Position numbers and translations under genes: made by a program. The notes below the pieces were generated by a model. It had not been told where the DNA came from. It searched no databases and worked only from the letters and a program-made list of their open reading frames with translations. From Deltaproteobacteria bacterium (GTDB lineage: Bacteria; Desulfobacterota; Binatia; HRBIN30; CADEER01): 47,513 nt of DNA. Below are positions 9,342 to 17,513 of this stretch, piece by piece (positions within the stretch are counted from its first letter, which is position 1; every line of letters starts with the position of its first letter). Where the stretch lies: assembly GCA_029262455.1 (NCBI GenBank), contig JAJCZJ010000009.1, forward strand, positions 1 through 47,513, written 5' to 3'.

Positions 9342-10490
9342 GTGACCAGTACGACCGTCAGACAACTGGGGGTCGCCCTCGTCACGACGAGTGCTGGTGC
9401 ACTGCCGGTTTTCCTCACTTCGGCGCTGATCCTTCAGGTCAGTGTTGAGCTCGAATTTCCGGTCGAGCAGTTGGGCGCGGCGGTGGCGATCTATTTTGCG
9501 GCTGGCGCGCTGACCTCGGCGCCGATGGGGCGCTTGTCCGAGCGCCTCGGGCCAGCTCAGGCGCTGCGCTTCGGCGGTGCGCTCAGCGCTGTTTGCCTGC
9601 TGCTGATCGCAGTCTCGTGGGACTTTGTGACTCTGGCAGCTTGCTTGTTGCTCGGAGGTGTATGCAACGCCCTGTGTCAGCCGGCCGCCAACTTGTACGT
9701 CACCCGGTCGATCGATCGCTCGCGTCGCGGACTGGCTCTGGCCTTGAAGCAGTCGGCGATTCCGGCGGCGACCCTGATCGGTGGCTTGGCTGTGCCTCTG
9801 ATCTCTTTGACGGTGGGATGGCGCTGGGCCTTTGTCGGTTGCGCCGTGATGGCTGCGGTGACCGCATCCGTTGTCCCGGCCGTCAGCGATACGGCGAAGG
9901 CGACAACGCCGGAGAAAGGCGACCGGGCGCCGCTCGGTGCGATGCTGCTGCTCGCCTCGACGGTCGGGTTCGGAGCCGCCGGCGCGGGGTGCCTAGCCTC
10001 ATTTGCCGTAGCGGGAGCGGCGCGCGTCGGCTTGGTCGAATCCTCGGCGGGCTGGTTGGTGGCGTTTGGCTCAGCCCTGGCAGTCGCGACCCGCCTGGCG
10101 TTGGGCTACCGGGCCGACATGAGAGACGGTGGGCACTTGAAGATCGTTGCGGGGATGTTGGCCGTCGGCGGTTGCGCGGCGGTCGGTCTGTCGACCTCGA
10201 GTCCAGCAGCGTTTGGCCTGGCTGTGCCCATCGTCTTTTCCTTCGGCTGGGGATGGCCGGGACTCTTCAATCTCTCGGTTGTGTCCCACAACTCGGCAGC
10301 GCCCGGCGCAGCCACGGGATTCACGCAGACTGGGACGTACCTGGGAGCGGCGGTCGGCCCCGGGATTTTTGGACTGTTGGCAACCAACTCGTGGACGCAA
10401 GCGTGGAGCATCGTCCCGGTGTTCTTTTTGCTCGCCGCCTGTGCGGGAATCGGTGCGCGCCGAGCCCTTCAGCAACACCGAAATTCGTAG
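9342..10490 (+). CDS. MFS transporter
   Basis: The 382-residue protein is strongly hydrophobic with about 12 membrane segments. The MFS motif-A region is present as GRLSERLGPAQALRFGG between helices 2 and 3. A related loop in the second half reads ALGYRADMRDGG. An N-terminal helix-4 Arg-containing YVTRSIDRSRRGLALALKQS segment resembles cyanate/nitrate-type and sugar-phosphate MFS branches. Start GTG 9342 has GAGGG six bases before. The gene follows the TetR and diiron genes; a hairpin lies in between. Substrate unknown; export or import of the diiron enzyme's substrate or product is a reasonable inference. Confidence 0.9.
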   Translation: MTSTTVRQLGVALVTTSAGALPVFLTSALILQVSVELEFPVEQLGAAVAIYFAAGALTSAPMGRLSERLGPAQALRFGGALSAVCLLLIAVSWDFVTLAACLLLGGVCNALCQPAANLYVTRSIDRSRRGLALALKQSAIPAATLIGGLAVPLISLTVGWRWAFVGCAVMAAVTASVVPAVSDTAKATTPEKGDRAPLGAMLLLASTVGFGAAGAGCLASFAVAGAARVGLVESSAGWLVAFGSALAVATRLALGYRADMRDGGHLKIVAGMLAVGGCAAVGLSTSSPAAFGLAVPIVFSFGWGWPGLFNLSVVSHNSAAPGAATGFTQTGTYLGAAVGPGIFGLLATNSWTQAWSIVPVFFLLAACAGIGARRALQQHRNS

Positions 10491-10618
10491 CTCCCCCTTT
10501 TTGCCAAGGAGAGGGTTTGGGGGTGGTCGCGACGAGAGCTGGAGCATCGATTTTGGCTGGTCCAACGATGTTAACACCGAATTAACGCCTCTTTAGGTAA
10601 ACGAAGGGAGGCGATGCG

Positions 10619-10840
10619 ATGGTTGGAACCCTATTGATTTTGGTAGCGGCTCTCGTGATATCCGCCCAGAGCGCGGAGCAAAAGCGGCCGCCGAAGGATC
10701 ACCAGGCACGGCAAGAACGGAAGGCTCGTGAGCGGCTTCGTAGTGAGAGTGGCGAACGCGGCCACGTGCGGCGACACAATCTCATCCGCAAAGAAAGCCA
10801 CGTTGGCAAGCGACCTGGTTGGCGCAGGATCGATGAATGA
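10619..10840 (+). CDS. Small secreted basic protein
   Basis: A 73-residue reading frame has a well-placed Shine-Dalgarno (AAGGGAGG) and an N-terminal hydrophobic stretch (MVGTLLILVAALVISAQSAE) that looks like a cleavable signal peptide with an Ala-Gln-Ser-Ala region. The remainder is very polar and basic, rich in Arg, Lys, Glu and His (QARQERKARERLRSESGERG). No family is recognised. Clear RBS, signal-like start and tight spacing to the downstream repeat support a real gene. It ends just before a heptanucleotide repeat hairpin and is convergent with the next gene. Confidence 0.55.
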   Translation: MVGTLLILVAALVISAQSAEQKRPPKDHQARQERKARERLRSESGERGHVRRHNLIRKESHVGKRPGWRRIDE

Positions 10841-10850
10841 AACAGGTCGT

Positions 10851-10911
10851 GGTTGGTGATTGGTGATTGGTGAGATCGCTTTTCACGAATCACGGATCAC
10901 CAGTCACCAAA
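10851..10911. repeat. Heptanucleotide repeat copy A (hairpin form)
   Basis: The left arm holds TGGTGAT heptads in tandem. After a short TTT-containing spacer, the right arm holds the complementary units CGAATCA, CGGATCA, CCAGTCA, CCAA. The two arms fold into a long imperfect hairpin between two convergent genes (10840 + and 10935 -). It could act as a bidirectional transcription terminator. Related copies are at 14076-14161, 17453-17513 and 36404-36487. Confidence 0.7.
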
Positions 10912-10934
10912 AAGACACGGAGGTTCTTCGTTGC

Positions 10935-12161
10935 CTACTTTGCCTTGAAGAAATCCGGATCGCTCTTCTTGACGTCGGTGACGTCTACCGAGACACATAC
11001 GCCGTCGCTGGCGCGCAGCTGAATGGTCGCGCTGCTGGTGCCGGCGAGGAGCGCGGTGATACCACTCGGCAGATTGATTCCCTTGCCTTTGACGAGTGCC
11101 TTCGATTTACCAGCGTCGCCGCCTTTGACGAGGATCTTGGTGATGCCGTTGGAGTTGCCGGCCTTTTCCCCGAACTTATATCCCTTACCGTCCGGCGGGG
11201 CTTTTCCCACCGCTTTCCAGCACGCCTTTCCGTCACAGGTCGTTTCCGCCGACCGATCGACTTGGAATCCGTCGATCGCGTGGAGCAGTGCGGTGTTGGC
11301 TCCGTAGATGCACAGGTCGTAGATCGTGCCGCCGCTGAGGAGCGGATTGCCGAGCTGGGTCTGCGTGATCGCCGGTCCCTTGATGAACTTGGCTACGAGT
11401 TTGGACTTGGCGCCGTCCTCTTTAACCAAGAGCAGCCCCTTGCCGAAGCCGGTCATGCAGGCGCCGTCGACGTTCGCCGGACAGTTCGGTACCTGGGAAG
11501 TGCACGACTCAGTCGCCGGTAAGCTGGCGGTCAAGCCGAGATTGTTTTCCGGCGTCGCCGGATCGGCGCAGTTGAAATCGGTTTCGTTGTCGTTGGTGAT
11601 GCTGCTGCGCTCGAGGCTGTGGCCGTCCGGCGCGATCGGGTGCGAGTTGCCGATGATGGCGTTCAGGGTTGCGTTGCTCGTCCCGGCGAACGTGCCGTAG
11701 GCAACGCAATCTACGTAGTTCGCGAAGTCGCTCCGCGTCCAAGTCGGGGCTGCGGGAATGATGACGCCGGGGCCGCCACCGAAGCAAACCATGCCTCCGC
11801 CGGTCGGCAGAATTCCGGTCGGAAACATGAAGTCCGGCACCACGCCGCTAGCCGCCATGAACTCTGCAGTGCCGATGATCCAGCGCGTATCGACGCCACC
11901 ATTGGGGATGTTGGAGGGGACGACCAGCAGGTCTGCGATATAGTTTGCATTGATATCGAAAGCGGCGAAGACCGAATCTTCCACGAAGGTTTGCGATCCC
12001 GCGAGCATGCGGACTTCGACAAACTGAACGTCTGAATCGCCGCCGTAGCTCGTCATCACTTCGTCGATCACCGCGATGTGGAACAGGGCGTTCGATACGC
12101 GCACCAAGCCGAGCAGCGCGATAGCGCTGCAAAGACCGACGGCTGCTTTTCTCGTTGTCAT
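10935..12161 (-). CDS. Secreted lamin-tail-like protein with Lys/Gly-rich C-terminal domain
   Basis: The 408-residue protein starts with a signal peptide (residues 1-25, cleavage near SNA). The N-terminal half has lamin-tail-domain-like features: HIAVIDEVMTSYGGDSDVQFVEV and, near residue 185, HSLERSSITNDNETDFN followed by ATPENN. The C-terminal 180 residues form a separate Lys- and Gly-rich region with two Cys pairs and repeats of the type LVKGGDAGKSKALVKGKG. I recall that pattern as recurring in secreted proteins of Binatota-like metagenomes, but it has no named function that I know. Probably a surface or extracellular protein. A MITE-like insertion lies 97 bases upstream of its start. Confidence 0.7.
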   Translation of the reverse strand: MTTRKAAVGLCSAIALLGLVRVSNALFHIAVIDEVMTSYGGDSDVQFVEVRMLAGSQTFVEDSVFAAFDINANYIADLLVVPSNIPNGGVDTRWIIGTAEFMAASGVVPDFMFPTGILPTGGGMVCFGGGPGVIIPAAPTWTRSDFANYVDCVAYGTFAGTSNATLNAIIGNSHPIAPDGHSLERSSITNDNETDFNCADPATPENNLGLTASLPATESCTSQVPNCPANVDGACMTGFGKGLLLVKEDGAKSKLVAKFIKGPAITQTQLGNPLLSGGTIYDLCIYGANTALLHAIDGFQVDRSAETTCDGKACWKAVGKAPPDGKGYKFGEKAGNSNGITKILVKGGDAGKSKALVKGKGINLPSGITALLAGTSSATIQLRASDGVCVSVDVTDVKKSDPDFFKAK

Positions 12162-12257
12162 GAATCCCCCGTTGCCGATTGGCGATCAACTCACCGAAAC
12201 AGGTTGACACTAGCCCCTTGGCTCGGATTGGGTCAATCGGAATCATATGTGGGCTAA

Positions 12258-12448
12258 CAGCCCGTTGAAAAACAGGACGCGCGCTGCAAATGGTCTTTGA
12301 GCGCCATGGCTGCGTTGCGAAATCCTCAACAAAAGTCCCGACTTTGCCTCCCACCTCCGCCAAGGCTTTGGTGGACAGGCCGGTTTCGCGCCTTGCCCTG
12401 ACGCTCAAATCCTCATTTTCGCTTGTGCGCCTGTTTTTCAACGGACTG
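12258..12448. mobile_element. 191-bp MITE-like element with CTAA target duplication
   Basis: The ends are inverted repeats: CAGCCCGTTGAAAAACAGG at 12258-12276 and the complement of CAGTCCGTTGAAAAACAGG at 12430-12448, 18 of 19 bases matching. The element is flanked by CTAA direct repeats (12254-12257 and 12449-12452), consistent with a 4-bp target-site duplication of YTAR type like those left by IS5-group transposases. It encodes no transposase, so it would be mobilised in trans. It lies in the divergent promoter region between the lamin-tail-like gene and the WD40 lipoprotein gene. Any open frame reading through it is spurious. Confidence 0.75.
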
Positions 12449-12481
12449 CTAACAGATGCTTGTGGCAAGAGACTTAGTAGA

Positions 12482-14080
12482 ATGTGGCTGATTTTGGTGC
12501 GGGCTTCCGTGCTTGTGCTGCTCTTTGCCGTGGTTTGCGGTTGTGAGCGAGAGCGGGAGTTCAAATCGGCGGGAAAGCTCGTGGGGGTCAACCGTTCTGA
12601 ATCGACTGTCACGATCGAACATCCGCCGATTCCAGGCTTGCTGCGCGCGTCGGTATCGAGTTTCAGGCTCGCCGCGGTGGCGCTGCTCGATGACGTGGTG
12701 ATTGGGGATACCGTCCTCTTTCGCTTGAGCAAACAGCCTCAGGGTGCCCTCGAGCTGACGTTTCTGGAGGCGACTGCACAAGGTCAGCGCGGCGTACACG
12801 ACCACACCCCGCACCACGGCGGCGTCGTGGTCATGCGGGGCGAAGACCACTACGAGGCAGTCGCAACGGCGTCCGGCCTGATCTCGTTGTTCTTGAGCGA
12901 TCGCTGGCGCAAGCCCCAATCCGTGTCGGGGGTCAGCGGTACAGTGACCGTGAAAGCGGTCGGAACGGGGCCGACTGAGGCTCTCGCGCTGCGCCAACGT
13001 GATGGTGCGCTAGACGTCGAGGTGGGCTCGTTGGCTGGCGACGACGTCGATTTGACGTTCGCGATCTCGCGCGGGGGAAGCCAGACGACCCTGCGCTTCT
13101 TGTTACCTTTTCGACAGGGTGGAGTCGGTGCCGGGGGGCTACCGCTCGACGGTTGTCGTGGAGTGGTGGACGCAAGTCCCAACCGGCTTCGTTGTGTCAT
13201 CGACTTCGAGAAACCCGTGACGGCGATCGCGACCCGTGATGGCCTGTTGTTCGTGGCGGCGATCGATCTCGGAGTGTCGGCGTGGACGATTCCTGGCGGC
13301 GAATTTGTTCGCGGCTTCGAGGCGCCGCCGCCAATGCGCGGCAATGCCGACGAGGCGGCGCATGTCGAAGCGATCAATTCGATGTCGGTGAGCCCGTTGG
13401 GTGACGAGTTGGCAGTCACTCTGGAGAACCGAATCATCCTCTATCAATCGCGTACGGGTGCGTTGCGCGGCGCCTATACGATGGGCACGCACATCCTGCG
13501 CGATCTTGCCTGGTCTGGCGAAGGGGCAAACCTGTTCTCCACGGGCTTTTACGATGAACGCGCGAGGGCGGTCTCGGCGCGCAGCGGAGTCGAGACCGGT
13601 GCCTTCAATTCGCCGACGGAAGTATCGGCGGTGGCGTTGGGGCCGGATGCGAAGAGCGTGCTCGTCGGCAATCGCGACGGGCAGGTTCTGGTCTTCGACA
13701 CCACCGGCGAGAGGCGAGGAGACCTGTCGACTGGGACGCGGACGGTCCATGACATTGCGACCGCTACCGATCGCGTGATCGCGGTAAACCACGGCGGCGT
13801 GATGGTGATCTGGTCGGGGCCGGACATGCGCGAAGTCGGTCGTGTCGACGTCGGTACGCGACTATACGCTGTGGCCGTTGCCCCGAGTGGCGACCGCTGG
13901 GCCAGCGCGGGCATGGATGGGGTCTTGCGAATTCACCGCAACGACGGGGCGATCGAGCGCGTCATCGACTGGCACCGGGCGCAGGTGTTTTCCGTGGCCT
14001 GGCCGTTGCCGGAAACGCTGGTGTCGGGTGACATGAAGGGGAGAGTTGCGATCTGGGATGTGGGGGGTGGGGGTTCGTGA
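12482..14080 (+). CDS. Lipoprotein: CusF-like domain, His-rich segment, WD40-like propeller
   Basis: The start is placed at ATG 12482. An upstream in-frame ATG at 12290 lies inside the MITE-like element and is rejected. The 532-residue protein has a lipoprotein signal with lipid-attachment Cys21 (VCGC). Residues about 28-95 resemble CusF-type copper-binding domains (GKLVGVNRSESTVTIEHPPI, then VIGDTVLFRL), but the usual PAMTM methionine segment is replaced by RASVSSF. Residues 106-123 are His-rich (HDH...HHGG...H). From about 240 onward there are at least five WD40-like blades with GD...D...I or V-WD endings. It is probably periplasmic or outer-membrane anchored; a metal-related sensor or scaffold is inference. 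Its TGA stop lies within the first unit of a heptanucleotide repeat. Confidence 0.75.
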   Translation: MWLILVRASVLVLLFAVVCGCEREREFKSAGKLVGVNRSESTVTIEHPPIPGLLRASVSSFRLAAVALLDDVVIGDTVLFRLSKQPQGALELTFLEATAQGQRGVHDHTPHHGGVVVMRGEDHYEAVATASGLISLFLSDRWRKPQSVSGVSGTVTVKAVGTGPTEALALRQRDGALDVEVGSLAGDDVDLTFAISRGGSQTTLRFLLPFRQGGVGAGGLPLDGCRGVVDASPNRLRCVIDFEKPVTAIATRDGLLFVAAIDLGVSAWTIPGGEFVRGFEAPPPMRGNADEAAHVEAINSMSVSPLGDELAVTLENRIILYQSRTGALRGAYTMGTHILRDLAWSGEGANLFSTGFYDERARAVSARSGVETGAFNSPTEVSAVALGPDAKSVLVGNRDGQVLVFDTTGERRGDLSTGTRTVHDIATATDRVIAVNHGGVMVIWSGPDMREVGRVDVGTRLYAVAVAPSGDRWASAGMDGVLRIHRNDGAIERVIDWHRAQVFSVAWPLPETLVSGDMKGRVAIWDVGGGGS

Positions 14081-14161
14081 TTGGTGACTGACTGGTGATT
14101 GGTGACTCGTGATTGGTGATTGGTGATCGTTTTTGACGAATCACGAATCACCAGTTACCAA
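14076..14161. repeat. Heptanucleotide repeat copy B (hairpin form)
   Basis: Tandem TGATTGG, TGACTGG and related heptads run from the stop codon of the lipoprotein gene to about 14130. After a TTTTTGA spacer they are followed by inverted units (CGAATCA, CGAATCA, CCAGTTA, CCAA). The arms form a long imperfect hairpin between convergent genes. The TGA that ends the lipoprotein gene (14078-14080) belongs to the first TGATTGG unit. Confidence 0.75.
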
Positions 14162-14167
14162 CAAACA

Positions 14168-14203
14168 CACGGGGGTTCCCCGATGACTCGAGAAACCCCC
14201 GTG
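14168..14203 (-). terminator. Rho-independent-type terminator for the thiolase gene
   Basis: CACGGGGGTT (14168-14177) is perfectly complementary to AACCCCCGTG (14194-14203), with a 16-base loop. Read on the minus strand the stem is followed by TGTTTGTT, a weak T-tract. It lies 23 bases downstream of the thiolase stop, so it fits a terminator for that gene. Confidence 0.65.
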
Positions 14204-14226
14204 CTTTGCAGCTGTTGTAGCTTTGC

Positions 14227-15417
14227 CTACGCCGGAAACGCTTCGAAGAGCGCCGCTGCGCCCATTCCGCCACCGATGCACATGGTGACGATGCCCCACT
14301 GTTTCTTGCGGCGTCGAAGCTCGAGCAGGATGGCGCCGGTTTGACGGGCGCCGGTCATGCCGTACGGGTGACCGATCGAGATCGCGCCACCGTTGACGTT
14401 GAGCTTGTCGGGATCGAGACCGAGGTGGTCGCGGATGTAGACGGTTTGCGACGCGAAAGCTTCGTTGAGCTCGATCAGATCGATATCCTCGAGCTTCTTG
14501 CCGGTGCGCTCGAGCAACTTGGGAATTGCGAATACCGGACCGATCCCCATTTCGTCTGGCTCGCAGCCGGAGATGACCAAGCCGTGGTACGCACCGAGCG
14601 GCTTGAGGTTGCGCTTCTGCGCTTCCTTGTCGCTCATTAGGACCAGCGCGGCGGCGCCGTCGGAAAGCTGCGAGGCGTTGCCGGCCGTGACCGAACCGCC
14701 TTCCTTGAACGCGCCCTTGAGCTCGGACAACTTGGCGACGGTCGTACCAGCGCGAGGACCTTCGTCCATGGCAAAGTCGAGCTCGACCTCGGAGACTTCG
14801 CCGGTGGCCTTATCTTTGCGCTGCATTTTTACATGCATTGGCGCGATCTCGTCGGCGAGCGCGCCGGATTCGATAGCTGCCGCGGTACGTTCTTGCGACA
14901 GCGCGGCGTACTCATCCTGCGATTGGCGCGTGACGTTGTAGCGCTCGGCCACGACCTCGGCGGTGTCACCCATGCCCATGTAGATCTCCGGCTTGTGCTC
15001 TTGCACCCACGGATTGACGTACTCGTTCAGATTGAGCGTGCTTTGGACCCGCGAGATCGACTCGACCCCACTGGCGACCATGACCGGCACGTCGTCAACG
15101 AGGATGCGCTGCGCAGCGACCGACACCGCTTGCAGTCCTGAAGAGCAGTAGCGATTGATCGTGGTGCCGGCCGTTGTGACCGGGCAACCGGCGCGAAGCG
15201 CGCCAACCCGTGCGACGTTGTTGCCGGTTGATCCTTCGGGCAAACCGCAGCCCGTAATGACGTCCTCAACAGCCCCGGGCTCGATGCCGGCGCGCTCGAT
15301 GGCGTGTTTGATTGCGTGACCCAACAAATCGGCCCCGTGCGTGAGGTTGAAAGCGCCGCGAAAAGCCTTGCCAATCGGCGTGCGCGCCGTCGAAACGATG
15401 ACTGCCTGTTTCGCCAT
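14227..15417 (-). CDS. fadA: Acetyl-CoA C-acyltransferase (thiolase)
   Basis: The 396-residue length is typical. All catalytic landmarks are present: nucleophile C91 in NRYCSSGLQAV, H350 in GHPYGMTGARQ, and C380 in CIGGGMGAA. The enzyme catalyses thiolytic cleavage of 3-ketoacyl-CoA or the reverse condensation. GHPYGMTGAR (rather than GHPIGASGAR) is common in degradative long-chain thiolases of the FadA type, so fatty-acid or related beta-oxidation is favoured over polyhydroxybutyrate synthesis. A Shine-Dalgarno AGGAGTT precedes the ATG at 15417. The hydratase/dehydrogenase partner is not adjacent. A terminator-like hairpin follows. Confidence 0.95.
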   Translation of the reverse strand: MAKQAVIVSTARTPIGKAFRGAFNLTHGADLLGHAIKHAIERAGIEPGAVEDVITGCGLPEGSTGNNVARVGALRAGCPVTTAGTTINRYCSSGLQAVSVAAQRILVDDVPVMVASGVESISRVQSTLNLNEYVNPWVQEHKPEIYMGMGDTAEVVAERYNVTRQSQDEYAALSQERTAAAIESGALADEIAPMHVKMQRKDKATGEVSEVELDFAMDEGPRAGTTVAKLSELKGAFKEGGSVTAGNASQLSDGAAALVLMSDKEAQKRNLKPLGAYHGLVISGCEPDEMGIGPVFAIPKLLERTGKKLEDIDLIELNEAFASQTVYIRDHLGLDPDKLNVNGGAISIGHPYGMTGARQTGAILLELRRRKKQWGIVTMCIGGGMGAAALFEAFPA

Positions 15418-15604
15418 GGGTGAACTCCTATTCAGTTTTGGTGGAAACCGACAAGTTCGCCGGTTTTTGAGGTCGGGTCAAGGATGGGGCAGGACGCCGA
15501 AGAGTCATCTCCAATCTTTGGGTGTCGTCGTGCTCACTCGAGGCTGACTGACTCAGGATTCCTTGGTCTTTTAGTTCGCATCGGCACCGTGAAGGACTCC
15601 GCAA

Positions 15605-17323
15605 CTAGGGGCGGCGGTCTTCAGGCAGGTCGAGGGCGGCAGCGTACTCGCCGGTTGGCCAAGGTTGTTGCTCGCGAAATGAGTTGAGCTCGGTGATGCC
15701 CTGGGTAACCAGGCCGGTCGCGGGATCCCAGATTTTCCACTCCATGGTCGGGTTCAAGAGCGGCTGAGACTCAACCGAGATGACCCGGACTTCGCCGGGT
15801 TCGAACCCGCACTGTGGTTGGATCACATCGAGTAGCCGCTTCCCGTTTAGATGCCCGTCGCCGAAGTTCCAGCCGATGATCGAGCCGCCGAAAACTTCGC
15901 CCTCGAACCATTCGTAGTTGTCGATGTGGTCGACGGCTTTCGGCAGCGCCTCGAGCAGTGGTCGGCCTTCGAAGTGCATGAAGCGGCTCGACATGCTGAG
16001 GAGTGTCGCGACTTCGAGATCCTGGCCCTCGACCCCGAGTGCACCGAGCTGGGTGCGCATGGTCCCGGTCCACTGCACGAGTTTCTCGAGTTTGGCGACA
16101 GCGTTGCTGTCTTTCCGAAAGAGCCAAATGTTGTAGGCCCAATTGCCCGCGTAGTAGCGCATCGAAAGAAGGAACGAGACCTTGGACGGAAAGAAATTGC
16201 CGAAGAGTGGGATTGCGAAGAGCCAGAACAGTAGAAATGCCAGCAGGAGCGGCATCGCTGCGAGCGCCTGCAGGCTAGCGTCCGGCTGGAAGAGGAACAG
16301 GTACCAGCCGCCGTAGATCATCAAGATGTTCCACTCGACGGGCATGCCGTTCGGATTGTTGATCCCAATAAAGCCGTGGAAGCCGGTCATCAACAACAAG
16401 CCCAATACGGTGATGGTCGTGTTTGGCGACAAGATCAGCAGGACCGGAATCGAGTATTCCGCAACCGTACCAAAATGCGCCATATAGGTCGCCAGACGCG
16501 ACGGTCGCAGGTCTGTCGGGAAATCCGTGAAGAGACGCTTCTTCAGCACCTTTGGGAAGAAGGGGCCGTTGTTCATCATGAACATGATCACGGACGGAAA
16601 ATGACTGTTGAGCTTCGAGGTCGCGGCCCAGAACCAAATGAAGCACCAGACTAGCTTGCAACCGGAGACCCAAAGATCGTCGGCCGTAGCCACCACCAGA
16701 CAGGTGAGCGCGACCCAGTAATGTTCGGCACGCGCCGCGAGAAAAATAGTCGTATCGAGTATGCCGAGAGTCGGAACCAGAATCAGCGCCGGAACCAACA
16801 GCGCGGGGGTTACCTCCGGCGCCACCAGGGCTCGCAGCAGCGAGAGCTGTAGGATGAGGTACAACACGGGCTCGATCCATCCACGCGTCGCCTTGCCGAT
16901 CACCGGCACGCCCGGGAACCAAGGCATCTTGGTCGTACCAGGGCGCAAGAAGAAGCGGAAACCGCCGGTCATCGGCTTGAAGCGCGCGTTCATCGGCCCC
17001 CATGAACAGCCGACGCCGAGGACCTCGTAGAAGATCGACCAGGCGATCGCCTTCTGAAATGACACTGCGCTGAAGGCCCACTCGACGGGGGAGAAGAATC
17101 CCGGGTAGTCGCTGTTGAACGAGACGAAAAAGGCCCAGCCCCCGATGTAGATGAGGAGGTACTTGGCCCAATACAGCGCCATTACCTCCGGCCGATTCGG
17201 CGCGATCTGCGCTGCCCAGCTCTGGCATACCAACTTGACGCGCTCGGGAAACGGCGCGCCAATGATCTGCTCGGGCGTGAACGGCGGTTGGTCTGGTGCG
17301 GCAGCAGAGTCTCGAGGTTCCAT
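15605..17323 (-). CDS. DUF3556 family transmembrane protein
   Basis: From ATG 17323 the protein has 572 residues. An in-frame upstream start at 17464 adds a low-complexity extension and is disfavoured, although no strong Shine-Dalgarno marks either. About ten hydrophobic helices lie in residues 60-400, with conserved-looking blocks such as GCSWGPMNARFKPMTGG, FRPGTTKMPWFPG-like and FHGFIGINNPNG. A soluble C-terminal region (about 420-572) follows. This matches DUF3556, known mainly from Mycobacteria and relatives and from uncultured proteobacteria. The overall plan recalls HTTM/vitamin K carboxylase-like membrane proteins, but that is only resemblance. It is flanked by thiolase and nitronate monooxygenase genes on the same strand. 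Confidence 0.8.
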   Translation of the reverse strand: MEPRDSAAAPDQPPFTPEQIIGAPFPERVKLVCQSWAAQIAPNRPEVMALYWAKYLLIYIGGWAFFVSFNSDYPGFFSPVEWAFSAVSFQKAIAWSIFYEVLGVGCSWGPMNARFKPMTGGFRFFLRPGTTKMPWFPGVPVIGKATRGWIEPVLYLILQLSLLRALVAPEVTPALLVPALILVPTLGILDTTIFLAARAEHYWVALTCLVVATADDLWVSGCKLVWCFIWFWAATSKLNSHFPSVIMFMMNNGPFFPKVLKKRLFTDFPTDLRPSRLATYMAHFGTVAEYSIPVLLILSPNTTITVLGLLLMTGFHGFIGINNPNGMPVEWNILMIYGGWYLFLFQPDASLQALAAMPLLLAFLLFWLFAIPLFGNFFPSKVSFLLSMRYYAGNWAYNIWLFRKDSNAVAKLEKLVQWTGTMRTQLGALGVEGQDLEVATLLSMSSRFMHFEGRPLLEALPKAVDHIDNYEWFEGEVFGGSIIGWNFGDGHLNGKRLLDVIQPQCGFEPGEVRVISVESQPLLNPTMEWKIWDPATGLVTQGITELNSFREQQPWPTGEYAAALDLPEDRRP

Positions 17324-17452
17324 CGAGCAGAGATTGTGCAAGATACGCTCAGATGTCGAGGGGTAGGGAGGTTCTCCTGTGCGAAATACGGGCGATGGTG
17401 ACTTCGCAAACAAAGTGCTCAAATCCGACAGCGATCCATATCGCCTCCCGAA

Positions 17453-17513
17453 TTCACCAATCACCAGTCACCAGTCACCAGTCACCAATCACCAAGTTAC
17501 CAATCACGAACCA
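17453..17513. repeat. Heptanucleotide repeat copy C (single arm)
   Basis: Tandem CACCAAT, CACCAGT, CACCAGT, CACCAGT, CACCAAT units and a degenerate AGTTACCAATCACGAA tail form this array. Only one orientation is present, so no long hairpin can form. The repeat overlaps the 3' end of the nitronate monooxygenase gene, whose TGA stop (17504-17506 on the minus strand) is inside a repeat unit. Confidence 0.75.

Noticed and set aside
12290-12481. Upstream extension of the WD40-like lipoprotein
   Set aside because: The ATG at 12290 lies within the MITE-like element; the lipoprotein signal peptide begins at 12482.
11848-12732. Minus-strand frame of 294 residues crossing the MITE-like element
   Set aside because: It overlaps two real genes in other frames and owes its length to the repeat; no protein-like domain is visible.
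17453-17513. CRISPR-like array
   Set aside because: Units are 7 bp with no spacers; this is a simple heptanucleotide repeat.
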